Shown one piece after another: positions 14,897-22,560 of a stretch of 25,149 nucleotides of DNA. The position numbers were made by a program, and so were the translations under genes. The notes under the pieces are model-generated. The model worked only from the letters and a program-made list of their open reading frames with translations, had not been told where the DNA came from and searched no databases. Every line of letters begins with the position of its first letter. Position 1 is the stretch's first letter. The DNA lies in contig CAJMLH010000033.1 in the NCBI GenBank assembly GCA_905214195.1, positions 1-25,149 of the forward strand, read 5' to 3'. Origin of the DNA: an uncultured bacterium. GTDB lineage: Bacteria; Bacillota; Clostridia; Peptostreptococcales; Anaerovoracaceae.

Positions 14897-14916
14897 TGGT
14901 TTACAAGTAAACTAAT
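14895..14916. promoter_or_regulatory. Palindromic operator for the MarR-type regulator
   Basis: A 22-base near-perfect palindrome: ATTgGTTTAC, AA, GTAAACtAAT, with one mismatched pair. It overlaps the -10 and the expected transcription start, a classic place for a MarR-family repressor to block its own operon. That the downstream MarR protein binds it is inference. Confidence 0.7.
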
Positions 14917-14952
14917 TTTGCAGTTGCAAAGAGATTGTCCGGGAGAGGTAAA

Positions 14953-15399
14953 ATGATAAAGAATGTAGAAACTATGCTGGATTACTTATCGGAAATAAGA
15001 AAAGTATATTCAGCAAAGCTCAAGATAGAATATAATGGCAGGTTCTTTTCACCAAGTGAAATCAATATTTTGATTATGCTCTCAAACAACAAGAGCATAG
15101 AAACTTGCGGACAGCTGAACCTGTTGATGAGAGTATCAAAAGGGCTTATAAGCAGGAGTATTTCATCCCTTACGGAAAAGGGTCTGGTAAAAACATGGGA
15201 TTCGGAAAAGGACAAAAGAAGCAGACATATAGCGCTTACTTCAAAGGCGCAGCCCGTAATAGAAAAGATAAATGCAGGAATAAAGGAAATAAGCGAAGTT
15301 ATATTATCTGATATTTCAGCTGATGAAATTGAACAAATGTGTGAAACTATGGAAAAAATCATAAGGAATTTTAAGGCATCGGAGGAAACGCTAATATGA
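14953..15399 (+). CDS. MarR-family transcriptional regulator (MepR-like)
   Basis: The 148-residue protein has the winged-helix core of MarR regulators: FSPSEINILIML (32-43), a recognition helix around MRVSKGLISRSISSL (59-73), and the wing with the EKDKRSRHIALTSKA segment (85-99). Long helices at both ends serve dimerisation. The start is ATG 14953 with GGGAGAGG at 14941-14948; a TTG at 14935 would translate that ribosome binding site. It overlaps the MATE gene by four bases (ATGA), so the two are cotranscribed and probably coupled. By analogy with mepR-mepA of Staphylococcus aureus it likely represses the pump until a drug or toxic ligand binds. Confidence 0.9.
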   Translation: MIKNVETMLDYLSEIRKVYSAKLKIEYNGRFFSPSEINILIMLSNNKSIETCGQLNLLMRVSKGLISRSISSLTEKGLVKTWDSEKDKRSRHIALTSKAQPVIEKINAGIKEISEVILSDISADEIEQMCETMEKIIRNFKASEETLI

Positions 15400-16766
15400 A
15401 GAAAACTATGGGAAAAGAAGTTGATTTAGGGAAGGAACCGGTAAAGCATCTTTTATTTGTGTTGGCAGTGCCGGCAATAACATCGCAGCTTGTGAATGCC
15501 CTTTATAATATGGTCGATAGAATGTACATCGGTCATATTCCCTTTGAGGGTGCAGCCGCCCTTACCGGAGTAGGAGTGTGTTTTCCGATAATCATGATAG
15601 TATCTGCTTTTGCAAGCCTTATCGCCATGGGAGGTGCTCCAAGGGCGGGAATCTTTATGGGGAAAAATGACAATAACACTGCCGAAAAGATTCTGGGGAA
15701 CTGTTTTTCAGCTCTGATTGCAGTAGCTGTTGTTTTGACCGCTGTAGTTCTTATATTTAAAGAGCCGCTTCTTTATCTGTTTGGAGCCAGCGAAAACACT
15801 ATAGGATATGCCAAAAGCTACATAACCATTTATGCTTGCGGAACTATATTTGTACAGTTGACTTTAGGCTTGAATGCTTTCATATCCACTCAGGGATTTT
15901 CAAGGATAAGTATGATGACTGTAGTTATAGGTGCTGTAACAAATATAATTTTAGACCCTGTTTTTATATTTCTTTTTGATATGGGAGTAAGAGGTGCAGC
16001 CCTTGCGACAATTATTTCCCAGGCAATAAGCGGAGTATGGGCATTTAGGTTTTTAAGAGGAAATAATACAAATCTAAAACTGAAGAAACAGAACATGAAG
16101 ATAGAAAAAAACATATTGCTTCCGTGTGTGGCACTTGGAATAGCACCGTTTGTTATGACATCTACGGAAAGCATACTGGTTTTGTGCTTTAACTCATCAC
16201 TTCTAAAATACGGAGGCGATTTGGCTGTAGGTGCAATGACAATTCTTTCAAGTATAATGCAGTTTGCGCTTTTACCTATGCAGGGGTTTACTCAGGGTGG
16301 TCAACCTATAATAAGTTATAATTACGGCGCAGGAAATATGGAAAGAGTTAAAAAGGCATTTAAGATTCAGACTGTATGCTGTTTTACATATGCATTCCTT
16401 TTATGGGCTATAGTAGAGATTGTACCGTCACTTCCTGTAAGCATTTTCACCAATGATCCGAAGTTAGCCGAGCTGTCATGCTGGGCGCTTAGAATATACA
16501 TGGCATCAGTTGCGCTTATGGGTCTTCAGATATCATGTCAGCAGACATTCATAGCATTCGGAAACTCAAAGAAAAGTGCATTTTTGGCGATTTTCAGGAA
16601 GATTTTAGTGCTTATTCCGCTGATATACATATTGCCTCTATTTATGGAAGATAAGATTTTTGCTGTATTTCTTGCAGAACCTGTTGCTGATATAATTGCC
16701 GTAGCTACTACAGTAACAATGTTCACATTTGAAATCAGAAAGATTGGCAGTAAGGAACATATTTAA
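15396..16766 (+). CDS. MATE-family multidrug efflux transporter (MepA-like)
   Basis: This 456-residue protein has 12 predicted membrane helices in two similar halves, as in MATE pumps that expel cationic drugs using Na+ or H+. Typical features are the start of helix 1, LAVPAITSQLVNALYNMVDRM (about residues 22-42, with the YNMVDRMYIG loop), and in the second half LPMQGFTQGGQPIISYNYGAG (about 291-311), the best conserved MATE segment. It lies in an operon with a MarR repressor, the same pairing as mepRA. GGAGG lies about 12 bases before ATG 15396. Its real drug substrates cannot be told from sequence. Confidence 0.92.
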   Translation: MKKTMGKEVDLGKEPVKHLLFVLAVPAITSQLVNALYNMVDRMYIGHIPFEGAAALTGVGVCFPIIMIVSAFASLIAMGGAPRAGIFMGKNDNNTAEKILGNCFSALIAVAVVLTAVVLIFKEPLLYLFGASENTIGYAKSYITIYACGTIFVQLTLGLNAFISTQGFSRISMMTVVIGAVTNIILDPVFIFLFDMGVRGAALATIISQAISGVWAFRFLRGNNTNLKLKKQNMKIEKNILLPCVALGIAPFVMTSTESILVLCFNSSLLKYGGDLAVGAMTILSSIMQFALLPMQGFTQGGQPIISYNYGAGNMERVKKAFKIQTVCCFTYAFLLWAIVEIVPSLPVSIFTNDPKLAELSCWALRIYMASVALMGLQISCQQTFIAFGNSKKSAFLAIFRKILVLIPLIYILPLFMEDKIFAVFLAEPVADIIAVATTVTMFTFEIRKIGSKEHI

Positions 16767-16821
16767 AAAGAAGCCGGATATTTAGGATTTGCTATAAGAT
16801 ATATTTTAAGGGGGAGGTATA

Positions 16822-17444
16822 ATGATGAAAGAAATTGACCCAAAAGATACAACAAGGGCAGCGGCATATGATTTATGGATGAATGCACCCAATCCAATGG
16901 TGACTTTTTTAAGACATTGGATATTACAAATCTGGTAAGAGTGAGCAAACGGAAAAAAATGAAATTCAATATGCTGATGGACTATTGTATAGGAAAAGCA
17001 GCGGCGGAAGTGAAAGAATTTTATGTACTTCCCGTTGAAAATAAGATGATTCAGTATGATAATATTGCAGTAAATACGATTGTAAAGAACAAAAACGGAG
17101 AAGTCAGTTCCTGTGACATTTTATATGAAAGGGATTTGAACATATACAATAAACAGTATTTAAAATATACACATGAAGTTGCCCAAAGTTGCTGTGACAG
17201 AGACTTATCAAATGATAATATGGTAATAGGAACATCAGCGATATTAGATACACAAATCGACGGAGCTGTAGGTATGAATAGCGGAATTTTCAATAATCCT
17301 TTTATCATTTGGGGCAGATATAAAAGAAAGTGGTTTAAGTATTATCTGACTATTTCCTTTCAGTTTCACCATACACAGATGGATGGCGCACATGCAGGCA
17401 GATTCCTTGAAAATCTGCAAAAGGAAATAAAAAGCTTGAAATAA
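16822..17444 (+). pseudogene. CatA-like O-acetyltransferase, interrupted by a -1 frameshift
   Basis: The protein resembles chloramphenicol acetyltransferase-type enzymes. Reading starts at ATG 16822 (GGGGGAGG at 16810-16817) as MMKEIDPKDTTRAAAYDLWM and stops at TAA 16936. The rest continues in the -1 frame from about 16911 to 17444. Joining the frames gives about 207 residues with the family segment TLDITNL at the junction and the catalytic HHTQMDG motif intact (17367-17387). The shift falls in a run of six T (16905-16910) followed by A, which in the original frame is the heptamer T TTT TTA. Loss of one T, a sequencing error, phase variation or programmed frameshifting would all explain it. 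The later ATG at 16875 has no ribosome binding site. Confidence 0.75.
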
Positions 17445-17482
17445 AATATTTAAAAAGTTAATTTGAAAGAGTGATTTAATTT

Positions 17483-18409
17483 ATGATAAGTGAAAAACGA
17501 GAAAAACAAATTTTATTGATGTCCTTCGTTTCGGGACTCATGTTTGCTGTTATAGAGTTTATTTTTGCAATATACAGTCATTCTCAGTCGGCATTGACTG
17601 ATGCGGTATATGATACTTCTGAGCTTGTATTTATAGCGTTGCTTTTATTTGTTACACCCTTGTTTCATAAGCCGGTTTCTGAAAAGCATCCTTATGGATA
17701 TTTTCAAATAGAATCGATATTTGTAATTATTAAAAGTGTAATGATGTTATCGGTAACTATGGGCGTTTCGGCAGAAGTTATTGAATCTGCATTGTCAGGC
17801 GGAAATCCTGTAAATAATACACAAGTTTCAATATTCCAATTTTTATTGGGTATAGTAAGCATGATAATTTTCATATTTATGAACAGGTTAAATAAAAACT
17901 TGTCTTCGCCTACGGTTAAGGCAGAACTTTTGAGCTGGAAGTTAGATACTATTTACAGCTTAGGTATGTCGTTGGCATTTTTAATAGCAATATATCTTAA
18001 AAAAACATCTTTTGCCTTTATAGTGCCATATTTTGACCAAATCATTGCTGTAATAGTCATGATATTTATGTTGCCGGAAAGTGTTAAAATTTTATGGGGA
18101 GCAATAAGGGATGTGTTCTTGTTTTCCCCTGAGAAAACTTTTGTAGATGAACTTAAAGAATTATGTAATCCGATTTTAAATGAATATAATTTTATACCGG
18201 TATTTTATAATATAACAAAAACAGGGCGTCATTTATGGGTTGCTATTTATTTTCAGATAGAAAAAGAAAATATGACCGTGGATGATTTGGCAAGGGCACT
18301 GAAAATCATAAACAGGAGAGTAGAGGAAGAATATCAAGAGTGTACATGCGAATTGATATTGATTCCTCCAAATGAGAATTATAAGGAAAAAAGAAATACT
18401 CCGTCTTAA
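17483..18409 (+). CDS. Cation diffusion facilitator (CDF) family transporter, divergent
   Basis: The 308-residue membrane protein has six hydrophobic segments (about 12-33, 48-64, 76-100, 117-134, 156-172 and 181-198) and a C-terminal cytoplasmic domain (about 205-300), the layout of CDF metal exporters. HPYGYFQIE (69-77) matches the family HPYGH-type motif. In helix 2 the expected DxxxD pair is present (D40, D44). In helix 5 the usual HxxxD pair appears as S151 and D155, so one metal ligand seems to be missing. Substrate is therefore uncertain. It starts about 40 bases after the CatA-like gene with only a weak AAAGAGTG site. Confidence 0.75.
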   Translation: MISEKREKQILLMSFVSGLMFAVIEFIFAIYSHSQSALTDAVYDTSELVFIALLLFVTPLFHKPVSEKHPYGYFQIESIFVIIKSVMMLSVTMGVSAEVIESALSGGNPVNNTQVSIFQFLLGIVSMIIFIFMNRLNKNLSSPTVKAELLSWKLDTIYSLGMSLAFLIAIYLKKTSFAFIVPYFDQIIAVIVMIFMLPESVKILWGAIRDVFLFSPEKTFVDELKELCNPILNEYNFIPVFYNITKTGRHLWVAIYFQIEKENMTVDDLARALKIINRRVEEEYQECTCELILIPPNENYKEKRNTPS

Positions 18410-18554
18410 GTTGAGCGTAGGTTTTAGAATATATATTTTATCATGAATTGAAAGATAACAAATAAAGATTGCGGAAGTAAAGTTTTTAGGATATGATGAA
18501 GCAGAAAGCAAATTTGCAGGCGATATCATTAAATTAAAAAGGAGAATCACAGGG

Positions 18555-19415
18555 ATGGAATTACTCAAGGGGAAGCCTGTTGCAGACAGGATTAAAGAAA
18601 ATATATTGAAAAAAACCGAGGAAATGCTTGAAAGAGATATTGTTCCGACATTGGGAATATTGAGAGTAGGACATAATGAAAGCGACATAGCTTATGAAAA
18701 CAGTGCAGTAAAGACTGCAAAGACTCTTGGGATTCATGTGGAAAAGTATATCATGGATGAAAAATCCACAGAAGATGAAGTTATAGATGTACTTAAGGTT
18801 ATGAATGATGATGAAAACATACATGGAATTTTGATGTTCAGACCTTTGCCGAGTCATATAGACGAAGATAGAGTACGAAACCATATAGCGTCGGAAAAAG
18901 ATATAGACGGTATATCAGACAAAAGTCTAAGCGGACTTTTTACCGGAAGCAAGGTGGGATTTCCGCCTTGTACTGCAGAGGCAGCCATGGCTATACTGAA
19001 TTTTTACGGAATACCGGTTAAAGGTGAGAATGCCGTGGTAGTCGGAAGAAGTCTTGTGGTAGGAAAACCTGCTGCAATGATGCTTATGGAGAAAAATGCT
19101 ACAGTATCAATCTGTCACAGCAAAACAAAGGAAGCCGATTTAAAACGCCTTTGCAGGGAAGCTGATATAATAGTTGCAGCAACAGGAAAAGCCGGTACAA
19201 TCAATGAAACTCATGTGAGCGGCAAGCAGACTGTTATAGATGTAGGCATCAATTTCGATGAAGCAGGCAAGATGTGCGGCGATGTGGACTTTGAAGCTGT
19301 AAGTGATAAAGTAGGGGCTGTAACACCGGTTCCCGGAGGAGTGGGAAGTGTTACAACAGCACTGCTTATGTACCATGTAACGGAAGCGGCTTATGCAAAG
19401 ACTGTATCCATTTAG
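18555..19415 (+). CDS. folD: Methylene-THF dehydrogenase / cyclohydrolase, FolD
   Basis: This 286-residue cytosolic enzyme oxidises methylene-THF to methenyl-THF with NAD(P) and, in standard FolD, hydrolyses that to 10-formyl-THF. The KDIDG motif (115-119), the nucleotide-binding VVGRSLVVGKP (162-172), and the C-terminal TPVPGGVGSVT (257-267) are all present. Two cyclohydrolase residues differ from E. coli FolD: in the Y-x-x-x-K motif the lysine position is A51 (K53 lies two residues on), and the Gln of VQLPLP is F95 (MFRPLP). It may be mainly a dehydrogenase. AAGGAG (18539-18544) precedes ATG 18555. It links with fhs and folC in the same window. Confidence 0.92.
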   Translation: MELLKGKPVADRIKENILKKTEEMLERDIVPTLGILRVGHNESDIAYENSAVKTAKTLGIHVEKYIMDEKSTEDEVIDVLKVMNDDENIHGILMFRPLPSHIDEDRVRNHIASEKDIDGISDKSLSGLFTGSKVGFPPCTAEAAMAILNFYGIPVKGENAVVVGRSLVVGKPAAMMLMEKNATVSICHSKTKEADLKRLCREADIIVAATGKAGTINETHVSGKQTVIDVGINFDEAGKMCGDVDFEAVSDKVGAVTPVPGGVGSVTTALLMYHVTEAAYAKTVSI

Positions 19416-19451
19416 GAGAGAAATGTCATATAGAAAAGTCACCTTATACTA

Positions 19452-19479
19452 TTGACAGAAAGACGCAAAATATTATAAA
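19452..19479 (+). promoter_or_regulatory. Promoter of the valS T-box transcript
   Basis: TTGACA (19452-19457), 16 bases, TATAAA (19474-19479). The T-box leader begins within about 10 bases of the -10. Confidence 0.7.
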
Positions 19480-19504
19480 ATATCAAAGTAATAATTCAAT
19501 AAAA

Positions 19505-19695
19505 ACGATGACGAAGAGGAGTAGGCAAAGTTAGCCCCTTACAGAGAAGGAAGCCGCAGGCTGAGAGCTTCCGGGAAAGCATTTGCTGAAGGTTGCTTCA
19601 GAGTTTTAGTATAATGAGTGCCTGCTGCGCAAGCAGAGGAATAAAGGTGGTACCACGGAAAATATCCGTCCTTTAGAGATAGAGGACGGTTTTTT
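19505..19695 (+). promoter_or_regulatory. T-box riboswitch, valine type
   Basis: Stem I holds the AGAGGAGTAG and CAGAGAAGG segments and the distal GGCTGAGAGC loop. The specifier loop is bounded by GAAG (19513-19516) and CTTC (19596-19599), and GTT (19592-19594), a valine codon, sits where the specifier belongs. The T-box core AGGTGGTACCACGG is at 19645-19658. The terminator stem CCGTCCT/AGGACGG (19666-19672/19683-19689) is followed by TTTTTT. Uncharged tRNA-Val should stabilise the antiterminator and allow valS transcription. Confidence 0.93.
19666..19695 (+). terminator. T-box terminator before valS
   Basis: CCGTCCT (19666-19672) and AGGACGG (19683-19689) form a 7-bp stem extended by a wobble pair, followed by six T. 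The 5' arm can instead pair with the T-box CCACGG region (19653-19658). Confidence 0.9.
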
Positions 19696-19752
19696 GTTTG
19701 AGTTTTGAAGTAAAACCGCCTATGATGCAAACACAAAAGTAAGGAGATAACG

Positions 19753-22485
19753 ATGGAAAAGAATTTGGCTAAAAATTATAATCCCAAAGACTTTGAAGAG
19801 CGCATCTATGAGATGTGGGAAGATAACGGATGTTTCAAGGCAGAAGTAGATAAAAACAAGAAACCTTTTACTATAGTCATGCCTCCTCCAAATATAACAG
19901 GTCAGCTTCACATGGGTCATGCCCTTGACCAGACTTTGCAGGATGTGTTGACAAGATGGAAGAGGATGGAGGGTTACAGTGCACTGTGGCTTCCCGGTTC
20001 AGACCATGCAAGCATAGCAACAGAGGTAAAGGTTGTAAATAAAATAAGGGAAGAGGGCCTTGAAAAGGAAGATTTAGGAAGAGAAGAGTTTCTTAAGAGA
20101 GCATGGGAATGGAAAGAAGAGTATGGCGGCAGAATAACAAGGCAGTGTCGTAAGCTTGGAGATTCCTGCGATTGGAGCAAAGAACGATTCACTATGGACG
20201 AAGGCTGCAATAAGGCAGTAAAGACTTTCTTCATAAAGCTATATAAAAAAGGTCTTATATACAGAGGAAACAGACTTATAAACTGGTGTCCTCAATGCGG
20301 TACTTCTCTGTCTGATGCGGAAGTTGAACATGAAGACAGAAACGGAAAATACTGGTACTTCAGATATCCTGCGGCAGACGGCGGAGAGGGCATAGTCGTT
20401 GCAACATCAAGACCGGAAACAATGTTTGCAGATGAGGCTATAGCAGTTCACCCAAGTGATGAAAGATATAAGGAATTTGTAGGTAAGAAAGTAATATTAC
20501 CTCTTATAGGAAAAGAAATACCTGTAATAGAGGATAGTTATCCTGATCCTGAAAAAGGAACGGGAGCAGTTAAAATAACACCGGCTCATGACCCTAACGA
20601 TTTTGAGGTAGGTTTAAGAGCAGGATTGAAACGACCAAGCTGTATCAATAAGGATGCAACAATGAACGAACTGGCAGGAAAATATGCCGGAATGGATAGA
20701 TATGAATGTCGTAAGGCTTGGGTTGCAGATCTTGAAGCAGCCGGTTATCTGGTGAAAACGGAAGAAAAAGTTATTCCTGTAGGAGAATGTTACAGATGTA
20801 ATACTGTAATAGAGCCTATGCTTTCCGACCAATGGTTCGTGGCTATGGAAGAATTGGCAAAACCTGCCATAGAGGCGGCAAAATCAGGAGAACTTACTCA
20901 TGTTCCTGACAGATTTGAAAAAACATACTTAAGATGGCTTGAAGAAATCAGAGATTGGTGTATTTCCCGTCAGCTTTGGTGGGGTCACAGAATTCCTGCA
21001 TATTATTGTCAAGATTGTGGCGAGATAGTAGTTGATTACGATATGCCGTCTGTATGCCCTAAATGCGGATGTACCAATTTCAAGCAGGATGAAGATGTGC
21101 TTGACACATGGTTCTCATCAGCGTTATGGCCGTTCTCAACATTGGGATGGCCTGAAAACACAGAAGAATTAAAATATTTTTATCCTACCGATGTGCTTGT
21201 AACAGGGTATGATATAATATTTTTCTGGGTGGTAAGAATGGTATTCTCAGGCCTTGAGGTTATGGAAGAAGTGCCGTTCCACCATGTTTATGTTCATGGT
21301 CTTGTAAGAGATGCAGAGGGCCGCAAGATGAGCAAATCTTTAGGCAACGGTATAGATCCCCTTGAGGTTATAGATAAATACGGAGCAGACGCTTTGAGAT
21401 TTATGCTGACTACCGGAATTACGCCGGGCAATGATATGAGATTCAAAGAGGACAGGCTGGAATCATGCAGAAATTTTGCCAACAAGCTTTGGAATGCTTC
21501 AAGATTTGTAATAATGAATCTTCTTGATGAAGACGGTAATTTCAAGGAAATGGCCAAATGCTGCAAAGACTGCTGCGGCAAAGCATGCGGAGACACGACT
21601 GATTTCAGCAATATAGCGCTTAAAGATGAAGATAAGTGGATAATTTCAAAGGTAAACGAGACGGTTGAATATGTGACGGCTGCTATGGAAAAATACGACC
21701 TTGCAATGGCCGGACAGAAAGTCTATGATCTTATCTGGAACGAATACTGCGACTGGTATATTGAACTTGTTAAGACAAGATTGTGGGGCGATGACGAGGA
21801 GGATAAGAAAGTAGTAAGATTCACCCTTGTAATGTGCCTTAAGAATATGTTAAAGATGCTTCATCCGTTTATGCCTTTTATTACAGAAGAAATTTGGAGC
21901 TTCCTGCCTCACGGTGAGGAACAGGAGGACAATCCGAACAATTATCTGATAAAGGCTTCATGGCCTAAGTTCAGTCTTAGCTGCGTGTTCCCGGCTGCTG
22001 TAAGAAAGCTTGAAACAGCAATGGAAGCTATAAGAGCCATAAGAAATATAAGAGCTGAGGCGGATGCTGCACCGAGCAGAAAGCTCAGAGCCGTAATCTT
22101 GACTAACAAAGACAGCAAAGATGTAATAAAGGCAGGAGAAAGATATATAAAAAATCTGGCTAATATTACAGAAGTTACTTTCATAGATGACAAAAAATAT
22201 GCGCCGGAGGAGGCTATGTCAGCTGTCATAGACGGAGCTGAAATATATATTCCTCTTGAGGATCTGGTGGATTTTGCAGCCGAATATGAGAGACTTCTAA
22301 AAGAACAGAAGCGTCTTGAGGGCGAGGTTAAGAGAGTTGAAGGCAAACTTTCCAATCAGGGGTTTGTCAGCAAAGCTCCTGAGAAAGTAATAAACGAAGA
22401 AAAAGAAAAAATGATAAAATATAAGGACATGCTTGCCAAAGTTTCTGCAAGACTGGAGACAGTTGGGAAAAAGGCAGGAAAGTAG
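19753..22485 (+). CDS. valS: Valyl-tRNA synthetase
   Basis: This 910-residue class Ia synthetase charges tRNA-Val. HIGH-type signature is HMGH (53-56) within PPPNITGQLHMGHA; the KMSKS loop is exact (525-529). The editing domain (about 190-340) carries ATSRPETMFADEA and TPAHDPNDFEVG. Cysteine pairs CPQC, CYRC and CQDC/CPKCGC are likely zinc-binding knuckles. The C-terminal coiled-coil (about 845-905) is rich in Lys and Glu, as in bacterial ValRS. Between the catalytic core and the anticodon-binding domain there is a cysteine-rich stretch at 603-612 (C603, C604, C607, C608, C612). The start ATG 19753 has AAGGAG. A valine T-box controls it, and folC follows. Confidence 0.96.
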   Translation: MEKNLAKNYNPKDFEERIYEMWEDNGCFKAEVDKNKKPFTIVMPPPNITGQLHMGHALDQTLQDVLTRWKRMEGYSALWLPGSDHASIATEVKVVNKIREEGLEKEDLGREEFLKRAWEWKEEYGGRITRQCRKLGDSCDWSKERFTMDEGCNKAVKTFFIKLYKKGLIYRGNRLINWCPQCGTSLSDAEVEHEDRNGKYWYFRYPAADGGEGIVVATSRPETMFADEAIAVHPSDERYKEFVGKKVILPLIGKEIPVIEDSYPDPEKGTGAVKITPAHDPNDFEVGLRAGLKRPSCINKDATMNELAGKYAGMDRYECRKAWVADLEAAGYLVKTEEKVIPVGECYRCNTVIEPMLSDQWFVAMEELAKPAIEAAKSGELTHVPDRFEKTYLRWLEEIRDWCISRQLWWGHRIPAYYCQDCGEIVVDYDMPSVCPKCGCTNFKQDEDVLDTWFSSALWPFSTLGWPENTEELKYFYPTDVLVTGYDIIFFWVVRMVFSGLEVMEEVPFHHVYVHGLVRDAEGRKMSKSLGNGIDPLEVIDKYGADALRFMLTTGITPGNDMRFKEDRLESCRNFANKLWNASRFVIMNLLDEDGNFKEMAKCCKDCCGKACGDTTDFSNIALKDEDKWIISKVNETVEYVTAAMEKYDLAMAGQKVYDLIWNEYCDWYIELVKTRLWGDDEEDKKVVRFTLVMCLKNMLKMLHPFMPFITEEIWSFLPHGEEQEDNPNNYLIKASWPKFSLSCVFPAAVRKLETAMEAIRAIRNIRAEADAAPSRKLRAVILTNKDSKDVIKAGERYIKNLANITEVTFIDDKKYAPEEAMSAVIDGAEIYIPLEDLVDFAAEYERLLKEQKRLEGEVKRVEGKLSNQGFVSKAPEKVINEEKEKMIKYKDMLAKVSARLETVGKKAGK

Positions 22486-22491
22486 AGATAA

Positions 22492-22526
22492 TTAAGCCCG
22501 TCTGCCCGGATGCAGGACGGGCTTAA
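22492..22526 (+). repeat. Strong hairpin between valS and folC
   Basis: TTAAGCCCGTC (22492-22502) and GACGGGCTTAA (22516-22526) pair perfectly over 11 bp; TGC/GCA extends it inside (one bulged G). No T-tract follows. The 3' arm is followed by the near-repeat CGAGCTTAACGGG. It could be a processing or stabilising structure in the valS-folC transcript. Confidence 0.6.
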
Positions 22527-22560
22527 CGAGCTTAACGGGACACATAAGAAAAGGAGTAAA

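Noticed and set aside
14935..14952. TTG start giving a longer MarR protein
   Set aside because: It would translate the GGGAGAGG ribosome binding site of the ATG at 14953.
16890..16970. Stimulatory stem-loop for programmed frameshifting in the CatA-like gene
   Set aside because: I looked 5-60 bases downstream of the slippery site and saw only weak pairing and no clear pseudoknot or upstream Shine-Dalgarno stimulator.
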